Positions 1 through 6,694 of a stretch of 64,000 bases of DNA are shown piece after piece. The DNA lies in contig NC_007760.1 of assembly GCF_000013385.1 (NCBI RefSeq), positions 1,489,001-1,553,000 of the forward strand, written 5' to 3'. The position numbers and the translations under genes are program-made. The DNA is from Anaeromyxobacter dehalogenans 2CP-C (GTDB lineage Bacteria > Myxococcota > Myxococcia > Myxococcales > Anaeromyxobacteraceae). Under the pieces are notes generated by a model. That model saw only the letters and a list, made by a program, of their open reading frames with translations. It was not told the origin of the DNA and did no database searches. Each line of letters starts with the position of its first letter. Within the stretch, counting starts at the first letter, position 1.

Positions 1-60
1 GACCGGCTCGGACGGCGGCGGCGCGCCCGCGCGCGGCTGCGGCCCGGTCGGTTGAGGCAT
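1..60 (-). CDS. possible N-terminus of a divergent gene (partial)
   Basis: On the minus strand an ATG at 60-58 opens a frame that stays open to the window edge (20 codons, Pro/Gly/Ala-rich, beginning MPQPTGPQPR). It would be divergent from the secretion ATPase that starts at 201. The alternative is that this stretch is the tail of a plus-strand gene ending at the TGA at 53-55, just before the inverted repeat at 69-86. There is too little sequence to decide or to name a product. Confidence 0.2.
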   Translation of the reverse strand, partial: MPQPTGPQPRAGAPPPSEPV

Positions 61-68
61 CTGAGCCG

Positions 69-86
69 CTCGCCCGGTCGGGCGAG
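69..86. repeat. perfect inverted repeat, 8-bp arms
   Basis: CTCGCCCG and CGGGCGAG are separated by only GT, giving a strong hairpin in the intergenic region before the secretion ATPase. There is no following T-run, so it is not a classical terminator. It could mark the end of a plus-strand gene whose stop is at 53-55, or act as an operator. Confidence 0.4.
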
Positions 87-186
87 TCCCCCTCCCAGGA
101 ACCCATCGCCGGGGCGCGCGCACGCCGGCGTCGCCGCACCCACACGCCGCCCGGTGCGCGCGCTGGGTGGCGCGGCGGCGGCGCGG

Positions 187-192
187 TAGAAT
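187..192 (+). promoter_or_regulatory. -10-like box TAGAAT for the secretion ATPase
   Basis: TAGAAT ends 8 bases before the GTG start at 201, which would place transcription initiation at or next to the start codon (leaderless or nearly so). No convincing -35 hexamer is seen at the right distance. It is one of a recurring set of such boxes in this window. Confidence 0.4.
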
Positions 193-200
193 CCCGCGGC

Positions 201-2036
201 GTGCCAAGGACCTACCGCGCTACCGACTACACCCTGGAGTTCGTGGCCGATCTCCTCGCCAGGGAGGGGATCCTCACCGACGACGCGCGCCGCACCGCCA
301 CCGCCCGCGAGGGCGTGCAGCGCGCGCGCCTGCTCCGCGACGGCGCCTCCCGCAGCGGCGGGCGGGCGCTGCGGCGCGCCGAGCTCTCGCCGATCGAGGT
401 GCTCGCGTCGTTCGAGTTCCCGGACGCCCGGCGCGACGCCGAGACCGTGGACGAGGACAAGGCCACGCAGGCGGTGGCGAAGGCGGTGGGGATCCCCTAC
501 CGCAAGATCGACCCGCTGAAGCTCGACGCCCAGCTCATCACCCGGACGCTGTCGCGCCCCTTCGCGCGCAAGCACGCGGTGCTCCCGCTGGAGCGCCGCA
601 ACGGCTCGCTGGTGGTGGCGGCCGCGAACCCGTTCGACCGCGAGCTGCTCGAGAACCTGCGCGGCCTGACCGGCGCCGAGGTCGAGCCGGTCCTCTCCTC
701 GCCCTCCGACATCCACCGGGCCATCGCCGAGGTCTACGGCTTCCGCCAGCAGATCTCGCAGGCGCGCGTCGAGCTGGAGGGCGGCGGCGGCGCCCCGGAC
801 GTCACCAACCTCGAGCAGTTCGTGAACCTGTCCGGCATCGACGCGCTGGAGGCGTCGAGCGAGCCGGTGGTCGCGGCGGTCGAGTACCTGCTGCACTACG
901 CGTTCGAGCAGCGCGCCAGCGACATCCACCTCGAGCCGCGCCGGGAGGAGTCGATCATCCGCATGCGGATCGACGGGGTGCTCCACCCGGTCCACCGCAT
1001 CCCGAAGGCCGTGCACGGGGCCATCGCCAACCGGTTCAAGATCATGAGCCGGCTCGACATCGCGCTGAAGCGCCCGCAGGACGGGCGCATCCGCACCGCC
1101 CGCGGCGACGCCGAGATGGAGCTGCGCGTCTCCACCGTCCCCACCACCTTCGGCGACAAGGTGGTGATCCGCGTGCTCGACCCGACGGTGCTGGTGCGCG
1201 ACCTCTCCGAGCTGGGGTTCCTCCCGGACGAGCGCGACCAGTTCGAGCGCTGGCTGCTCCGCCCGCACGGGCTGGTGATCGTGACCGGCCCCACCGGCAG
1301 CGGGAAGACCACGACCCTCTACTCCGCGCTGCAGGCGCTCGCGTCGCCGGAGGTGAACGTCGTGACCATCGAGGATCCCATCGAGATGGTCCACGAGGAC
1401 TTCAACCAGATCGCCGCGAACCAGAAGACCGGCACCGGCTTCGCCGAGGCGCTGCGCCACGTGCTGCGCCAGGATCCGGACGTGGTGATGGTGGGCGAGG
1501 TGCGCGACGCCGAGACCGCCACCCAGGCGGTGCAGGCGGCGCTCACCGGGCACATGGTGCTGACCACGCTGCACACGAACGACACGGTCAGCGCGGTGGC
1601 GCGCCTGCGCGACCTGGGCGTGCCGAGCTTCCTCATCGCCGCCACGCTCACCGGCATCGCCGCGCAGCGGCTGGTCCGGCAGGTGTGCCCGTCCTGCGCC
1701 GAGGACGTGCCGCTCACCGCCGACGAGGTGCACGCGCTGGGCGTGCCGCACCCCGAGGACCACGCCGGCAAGCTGCTGGCCCGCCGGGGCCGCGGGTGCC
1801 CCAAGTGCCGGTTCACCGGCTACTACGGGCGGAGCGGCATCTTCGAGGTCCTCCCGGTCAACGCGCGGCTGCGCCACCTGGTGGCGGAGGGCGCCACGCC
1901 CGAGGTGCTGCTCCGCACCGCCCGGCAGGACGGGCTGCGCCCGCTGCGCGATCACGCGGTCCGCAAGGTGGCCGCGGGCGTCACGTCCTTCGAGGAGGCG
2001 ATGCGCGCCACCGCCGACGCCGAGGCGGCGCCGTGA
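201..2036 (+). CDS. type II secretion / type IV pilus assembly ATPase (GspE/PilB family)
   Basis: Cytoplasmic hexameric ATPase that would power pseudopilus or pilus assembly at an inner-membrane platform. The N-terminal part (about 1-185) has the helical and MshEN-like character of GspE/PilB proteins. The ATPase core has a Walker A GPTGSGKT at 363-370, an Asp-box EDPIE near 391, a Walker B-like DPDVVMVGEVRD at 425-436 and a His-box around GHMVLTTLHTND at 450-461. A tetracysteine zinc site follows (C496, C499, C533, C536), typical of GspE and PilB. At 611 aa it is slightly long for the family. The GTG start is preceded by a TAGAAT box and no clear ribosome binding site. No other secretion or pilus gene lies alongside, so GspE and PilB cannot be separated here; the GEVRD/TGHMVLTTLHTND region looks marginally more GspE-like. 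Confidence 0.9.
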   Translation: MPRTYRATDYTLEFVADLLAREGILTDDARRTATAREGVQRARLLRDGASRSGGRALRRAELSPIEVLASFEFPDARRDAETVDEDKATQAVAKAVGIPYRKIDPLKLDAQLITRTLSRPFARKHAVLPLERRNGSLVVAAANPFDRELLENLRGLTGAEVEPVLSSPSDIHRAIAEVYGFRQQISQARVELEGGGGAPDVTNLEQFVNLSGIDALEASSEPVVAAVEYLLHYAFEQRASDIHLEPRREESIIRMRIDGVLHPVHRIPKAVHGAIANRFKIMSRLDIALKRPQDGRIRTARGDAEMELRVSTVPTTFGDKVVIRVLDPTVLVRDLSELGFLPDERDQFERWLLRPHGLVIVTGPTGSGKTTTLYSALQALASPEVNVVTIEDPIEMVHEDFNQIAANQKTGTGFAEALRHVLRQDPDVVMVGEVRDAETATQAVQAALTGHMVLTTLHTNDTVSAVARLRDLGVPSFLIAATLTGIAAQRLVRQVCPSCAEDVPLTADEVHALGVPHPEDHAGKLLARRGRGCPKCRFTGYYGRSGIFEVLPVNARLRHLVAEGATPEVLLRTARQDGLRPLRDHAVRKVAAGVTSFEEAMRATADAEAAP

Positions 2037-2076
2037 GCGGGCCGGCGCGGATCCCTGCACCACCGGTGAGCGAGCC

Positions 2077-3576
2077 ATGAGCGTCTCCTCCGAGATCGCC
2101 GAGCTGTGGTCGGCCGGCACCCCGATCCTCTACCTGGTCACGCCGGAGGAGGACCGGGCCGTTGCCGCCTGCCAGGCGGCGGCCGCCGCGTTCGACGCGC
2201 GCTGCGCCGTGTGGTCCTCGCACCGCGGGCTCGACCCGGTGGCGCCCGGCGCCAAGGAGCCGGCGGCGCTGCTCGACGCGCTGCTGCGCGCGCCGGCCCC
2301 GTTCCTGGCGGTGGCGCTCGACTTCCACCACGCGCTCGCCTCGCCGGCGGTGGCGCGCCAGCTCCGCGACGTGCTGCCCCGCCTGGCGGCCGAGGGGCGG
2401 TGCCTCGCGGTGGTGGCGCCGCGCCTGGCGCTGCCGGACGGGCTCGGCACCGACGCCGCGGTGATCCGCGTGCCGCTGCCCGACGACGCCGAGCTGGGCG
2501 CGCTGCTCGAGGTGGTCCAGGCCGGCCTCGCGCACCCGGCCGCGCCGCCGCCGCTCCGGGCGGAGGTGCGCCACCGCGCGCTGGTGGCGGCCCGCGGGCT
2601 CTCGGAGGCGCAGGCGCGCCGCGCGTTCACCCGCGCGCTGCGCCGGGACGCGGCGCTGGGGCCGGAGGGCATCGCCGCGGTGGCGGCCGAGAAGAAGCGG
2701 CTGCTCGCGCGCGACCTCGGCCTCGAGCTGGTCGAGGCGACGGAGCGCCCGGAGGACCTGGGCGGGCTCGGCGCGTTCAAGGCATGGATGGACGAGCGCG
2801 CGCTCGCGTTCGATCCCGACGCCTCGCGCTGGGGGCTCCCGCCGCCGCGCGGCGTGCTGCTCGTGGGCGTGCAGGGCTGCGGGAAGTCGCTCGCGGCCAA
2901 GGCGGCCGCGGCGCGCCTGGGGGTGCCGGTGCTGCGGCTCGACCTGCCGCGGGTGCTGGGCGCGCAGTCCGGCGCCGAGGAGGGGCTGGCGCGCGCGCTG
3001 GAGGCGGCGGAGGCGCTCGCGCCGGTGGCGCTCTGGGTGGACGAGATCGAGAAGGGGTTCGCGGGCAGCGCGCCCGGCGACGGCGGCGAGCCGCGCGCGG
3101 CGCGCCTGCTGGGCGCGTTCTCCACCTGGCTGCAGGAGCGCAAGGGGCCGGTGTTCGTGGTGGCGACCGCCAACGACGTGTCGCGGCTGCCGCCGGAGCT
3201 GCTGCGCCGCGGGCGCTTCGACGAGCTGTTCTTCGTGGACCTCCCGGACCTCGAGGCGCGCCGCGAGATCCTGGCGCTGCACCTGCGGCGCCGCGGCCGC
3301 GAGCCCGGGGCGGTGGACGTGGCGGCCATCGCCGAGCTGTGCGCCGACTACTCGGGCGCGGAGCTGGAGCAGGTGGTGATCGGGGCGCTGCACCGCGCCT
3401 ACGCGCTCGGGCGCGAGCTGGAGACCGCCGACCTCCGGCGCGTGGCGCAGGACCTGGTCCCGCTGTTCCGGACCTACGAGGAGCAGATCAAGGCGCTGCG
3501 CGAGTGGGCCAGGGGCCGGGCCCGCGTGGCCGGCCGGGCCGGCGCGGTGGTGGACCTGTTCCGGCGGGTGCAATGA
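2077..3576 (+). CDS. AAA+ ATPase, Ycf46-like
   Basis: A 499-aa protein with a poorly conserved N-terminal half (about 1-215) and a C-terminal AAA+ module. The module has Walker A GVQGCGKS at 264-271, Walker B ending WVDEIEKGF at about 315-323, a sensor-1 region with VVATANDVSRLP, and an arginine-finger region LLRRGRFDELFFVDLP. This arrangement (degenerate N-half, then an FtsH/spastin-like AAA domain without a protease) is that of the Ycf46 family of cyanobacteria and myxobacteria, whose role is not well defined. It follows the secretion ATPase by 40 bp and its stop overlaps the ATG of the acetyltransferase (ATGA), so the two downstream frames are translationally coupled. Confidence 0.75.
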   Translation: MSVSSEIAELWSAGTPILYLVTPEEDRAVAACQAAAAAFDARCAVWSSHRGLDPVAPGAKEPAALLDALLRAPAPFLAVALDFHHALASPAVARQLRDVLPRLAAEGRCLAVVAPRLALPDGLGTDAAVIRVPLPDDAELGALLEVVQAGLAHPAAPPPLRAEVRHRALVAARGLSEAQARRAFTRALRRDAALGPEGIAAVAAEKKRLLARDLGLELVEATERPEDLGGLGAFKAWMDERALAFDPDASRWGLPPPRGVLLVGVQGCGKSLAAKAAAARLGVPVLRLDLPRVLGAQSGAEEGLARALEAAEALAPVALWVDEIEKGFAGSAPGDGGEPRAARLLGAFSTWLQERKGPVFVVATANDVSRLPPELLRRGRFDELFFVDLPDLEARREILALHLRRRGREPGAVDVAAIAELCADYSGAELEQVVIGALHRAYALGRELETADLRRVAQDLVPLFRTYEEQIKALREWARGRARVAGRAGAVVDLFRRVQ

Positions 3577-4235
3577 CCGGGGGGCACCTGGAGATCCGCC
3601 CGGCCAGCCCGGAGCGCTGGGCCGATCTGGAGCGGCTGTTCGGCCCGAACGGCGCCTGCGCGGGCTGCTGGTGCATGTGGTGGCGGCTCCCGCGCGCCGC
3701 GTTCGACGCGGGGAAGGGGGAGGGCAACCGCCGCGCGCTCCGAGGGCGCGTGGCGGCGGGGGACGTCCCCGGGCTGCTCGCCTACGACGGCGAGACGCCG
3801 GTGGGCTGGGTGGCGCTCGCGCCGCGCGCCGAGTACCCGCGCCTCGGCGTCTCGCGGATCCTGGCCCCGGTGGACGCGGAGCCGGTCTGGTCCATCACCT
3901 GCTTCTACGTGGCGCGCTCGCACCGCCGGCGCGGCGTGACCCGCGCGCTCGTCGAGGCCGCCGAGCGGCACGCCCGGGGGGCGGGGGCGAGCATCCTCGA
4001 GGCCTACCCGGTGGACCCGCGCGGCGCGACCGCCTCCGCGTTCCTCTACACCGGCCTCGCGTCCACCTTCCGCGCCGCGGGCTTCGAGGAGGTGCTGCGG
4101 CGCAGCCCGACGCGGCCCATCGTCCGCAAGCTGCTCACCGCCCCGCGAGCGCCCGGAGCACGTGGTCGTGCACCCGGCCGTTCGACGCCACGCAGCTCCC
4201 CGACGCGACCGTCGGCGTCCCGTCGAGGTCGGTGA
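3573..4235 (+). CDS. GNAT-family N-acetyltransferase
   Basis: A 220-aa protein starting at the ATG that overlaps the stop of the AAA+ gene. A Cys/Trp-rich motif near the N-terminus (GACAGCWCMWWR) is followed by a GNAT fold: the strand LAYDGETPVGWVAL, the substrate strand SITCFYVARSHRRRGVTRALV with the acetyl-CoA-binding R-R-x-G-V/A pattern, and a C-terminal AGF motif. The substrate is unknown. The last 30 or so residues are basic and low in complexity, and the 3' end overlaps the convergent phosphatase gene by 101 bp. The recognisable domain ends before the overlap, so the tail is probably read-on to the next stop rather than functional sequence. Confidence 0.8.
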   Translation: MTGGHLEIRPASPERWADLERLFGPNGACAGCWCMWWRLPRAAFDAGKGEGNRRALRGRVAAGDVPGLLAYDGETPVGWVALAPRAEYPRLGVSRILAPVDAEPVWSITCFYVARSHRRRGVTRALVEAAERHARGAGASILEAYPVDPRGATASAFLYTGLASTFRAAGFEEVLRRSPTRPIVRKLLTAPRAPGARGRAPGRSTPRSSPTRPSASRRGR

Positions 4236-4926
4236 AGCGGCCGCCGGCCTCCTCCACCAGGATCTTCAGCGGCGCGAGGTCCCACAGGTTCACGCCCGCC
4301 TCGATCCAGGCCTCGGCCTCGCCCTTCAGCACCAGCGCGCAGCCGGCCAGGTCGCCGTAGCAGCGGGCCGCCTGCGCCGAGATGGCCAGCGCCGCGACGC
4401 GCTCCAGCATGGGCGGGCGGAACAGCACGTGCGGCTCGCCCAGCGACAGCGTGGCGTCCTCCCAGGCGGCGAGGCCGGAGACGCGCAGCCGCGCCGGGGC
4501 CGCGTCGCCGGCGCGGAGCCAGCAGCCCTGGCCGCGGGCGGCCCAGTACGCCTCGCCCAGCGCGGGCAGGGCCATGGCCCCGGCCACGATCTCGCCGCGG
4601 TGCTCGCACGCCACCAGCGGGCCCCAGAAGCCGCGCCCTCGGGTGAAGCCCTTGGTGCCGTCGAGCGGGTCCACGATCCAGCGGGTCTCGCCGGCGCCCG
4701 CGTGCTCGCCCGTCTCCTCGCCCAGGAAGCCGTGGTCGGGGAACGCGGCCCGCACCACCGCCAGCACCGCCGCCTCCGACTCGCGGTCGGCCGCGGTGAC
4801 CGGGCTGCGGTCCGGCTTGCGCTCCACGCGCACGCCGCGGCGGAAGTGGGCGAGGCTGGCCGCGGACGCGGCCTCCACCGCCGCGCGGGCGGTGTCCATC
4901 GCGCGCTGCAGGTCGAGCTCGGGCAT
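4135..4926 (-). CDS. inositol monophosphatase family protein (HisN/SuhB-like)
   Basis: A 263-aa Mg-dependent phosphatase of the inositol monophosphatase/FBPase superfamily. Metal-ligand motifs are visible: GEETGE near residue 70, WIVDPLDGTKGF near residue 88, and the second Asp motif NLWDLAP near residue 212, followed by LKILVEEAGG. The single-domain length and the SPVTAADRESEAAV segment resemble histidinol-phosphate phosphatase HisN or SuhB-type enzymes; substrate cannot be fixed from sequence. The ATG at 4926 is natural because homology begins immediately. It is convergent with, and overlaps, the acetyltransferase gene. Confidence 0.88.
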   Translation of the reverse strand: MPELDLQRAMDTARAAVEAASAASLAHFRRGVRVERKPDRSPVTAADRESEAAVLAVVRAAFPDHGFLGEETGEHAGAGETRWIVDPLDGTKGFTRGRGFWGPLVACEHRGEIVAGAMALPALGEAYWAARGQGCWLRAGDAAPARLRVSGLAAWEDATLSLGEPHVLFRPPMLERVAALAISAQAARCYGDLAGCALVLKGEAEAWIEAGVNLWDLAPLKILVEEAGGRFTDLDGTPTVASGSCVASNGRVHDHVLRALAGR

Positions 4927-4964
4927 GGCGCGAGCCTAGCGCGCCGGCGGGGGCGCGCCGCCGG

Positions 4965-5004
4965 AAAAAGCGCGCGGCGGCCGCCCGGGAGGACGGCCGC
5001 CGCG
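4965..5004 (-). terminator. rho-independent terminator of the CoA-transferase gene
   Basis: Read on the minus strand, a perfect 11-bp GC stem (arms 4994-5004 and 4973-4983, 10-base loop) lies 25 bp after the CoA-transferase stop and is followed by a run of five T (4969-4965). This is one of the few classical hairpin-plus-U-tract terminators in the window. Confidence 0.8.
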
Positions 5005-5029
5005 GATGCGACGGTCTATCGGAGGCTGG

Positions 5030-6562
5030 CTACTTCTTCGGGCGCATGTCGCCCGTCTCGAGGTAGCGCGTGTGGAACGAGAACGCCTCCTTGAGCATGT
5101 GCGGCGTGTGCTTCCCGAAGCTGCCGCCCTTCAGCGAGCGGTTGTAGTAGTCCCAGAGGATCGGGCGCCAGTCCGGGTGCGCGCACTTCTCGATGACTTC
5201 CTTCGCCTTCTGCTTCGGGCTCTTCCCGCGCAGGTCGGCGAAGCCGTACTCGGTCACGATGCCGTTGACCTCGTGCTCCGTGTGGTCGATGTGCGACGCG
5301 AACGGGACGATGGCCGAGATCTTCCCGCCCTTCGCGACCGACGGGGACATGAAGATCGTGTACGCCGAGTTGCGGGCGAAGTCGCCCGACCCGCCGATGC
5401 CGTTCTCGATGCCCTTGCCCACGATGTGGGTCGAGTTCACGTGGCCGTAGATGTCGGCCTCGACGAAGCCGTTCATCGCGATGCAGCCCAGGCGGCGGAT
5501 GACCTCGGGGTGGTTCGACACGTCCTGCGGGCGCAGGATGATCTGCTTGCGGTAGCGCTCGATGTTCTTGTTGAAGCGCTCCTGGCCCTCGGGCGAGACC
5601 GAGAACGCCGTCGCCGACGCGATCTTGAGCTTGCCGGAGTCGAGGAGGTCCAGCATGCCGTCCTGGATCACCTCGGTGTAGCTCATCATGTTCTCGAAGT
5701 GCCCCTCGTTCAGGCCGACGAGCACCGCGTTCGCGATGTTGCCGACGCCCGACTGCAGCGGGGTGAGGCTCTTCGGGAGCCGGCCGGCCTTCACCTCGCC
5801 GTCGAGGAAGTCGAGGATGTGCTGGGCGATCCGCTTGTGGTCCGCCTCGGGGGCCTTGAACGGCGCGTTGCGGTCGGGGTTGTTGGTGATCACCACCGCC
5901 GCGACCTTCGACACGTCGATCTTGAGCGTGGGCGACCCGACGCGGTCGTCGGCCCGGAGGATCGGGATCGGCGTCCGCTCACCGTGACGGCCGGTCACGC
6001 CGAGGATGTCGTGCATCCCCTCGAGCCGCTCGTCCTGCCACTCGTTGACCTCGAGGATGTACTTCTCCGCGACGTCGAAGTAGGCGGTGTTCGCGCCGCA
6101 CGAGGACGAGAAGACGAGCGAGCCGTCCTCCTTGATCTTCGTGACCTCGATGACGGCGAAGTCGATCTTGTTGTCGGGGCGCCCGTAGTACCCGTAGCGC
6201 ACCAGCGAGCCGGCGTGGCTCAGGTGCATGTCCTGGTACTCGATCACGCCCTCGTTGATCTTCTGCCGCATGACCGCGTCGCCGTTGTACGGGAAGCGGA
6301 AGCTGACCGACTCCGTCAGGCCCATGGCCTGGTCGAGCTCGGGGCCGGTGGAGGCGCCGGTGAGGGCGGTGACCTTGAAGGCCTTGCCCTTCATCCGCTC
6401 CTCGATCGCGCGCTTGGAGAGCGCGATGGGCACGGCCTTGGGATAGCCGGCGCCGGTGAAGCCCGACATCCCGAGGATGGCGCCGTTGGGGATGAGCCCA
6501 GCGGCTTCTTCGGCGGACATCACCTTCGCCTTGAGGCCCTTGTGGAGAATCCGATCCGACAT
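5030..6562 (-). CDS. succinyl-CoA:acetate-type CoA-transferase / acetyl-CoA hydrolase family
   Basis: A 510-aa cytoplasmic enzyme of the Ach1/Cat1 family. It transfers CoA between acyl-CoA and a carboxylate, most plausibly succinyl-CoA and acetate, which would link acetate activation to the TCA cycle. Landmarks are GMSGFTGAGYPKAVP near residue 31, the catalytic-glutamate segment YTEVIQDGMLDL near residue 296, the CoA-site NGFVEADIYGHVNSTH near residue 366, GIGGSGDFARNSAYT and a C-terminal TEYGFADLRGKSP. Acetate is a preferred electron donor of Anaeromyxobacter, which fits. A perfect AGGAGG-like ribosome site precedes the ATG, and a strong terminator follows. Its codon usage is less extreme than its neighbours' (more AAG, ATC and GGC), as expected for a highly expressed metabolic gene. 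Confidence 0.9.
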   Translation of the reverse strand: MSDRILHKGLKAKVMSAEEAAGLIPNGAILGMSGFTGAGYPKAVPIALSKRAIEERMKGKAFKVTALTGASTGPELDQAMGLTESVSFRFPYNGDAVMRQKINEGVIEYQDMHLSHAGSLVRYGYYGRPDNKIDFAVIEVTKIKEDGSLVFSSSCGANTAYFDVAEKYILEVNEWQDERLEGMHDILGVTGRHGERTPIPILRADDRVGSPTLKIDVSKVAAVVITNNPDRNAPFKAPEADHKRIAQHILDFLDGEVKAGRLPKSLTPLQSGVGNIANAVLVGLNEGHFENMMSYTEVIQDGMLDLLDSGKLKIASATAFSVSPEGQERFNKNIERYRKQIILRPQDVSNHPEVIRRLGCIAMNGFVEADIYGHVNSTHIVGKGIENGIGGSGDFARNSAYTIFMSPSVAKGGKISAIVPFASHIDHTEHEVNGIVTEYGFADLRGKSPKQKAKEVIEKCAHPDWRPILWDYYNRSLKGGSFGKHTPHMLKEAFSFHTRYLETGDMRPKK

Positions 6563-6694
6563 GCGTTCAGCCTCCTAGGTTCCTGCTGCTGTCACGGAAA
6601 GCGCGGGTACGACCGAGAGTGCTGCGACACACCTGCTGTGGGTGGCGCAGAGTAACGCGAGCACGGGTCTGTGGGGAAGGGGCGGAGACGCTTC

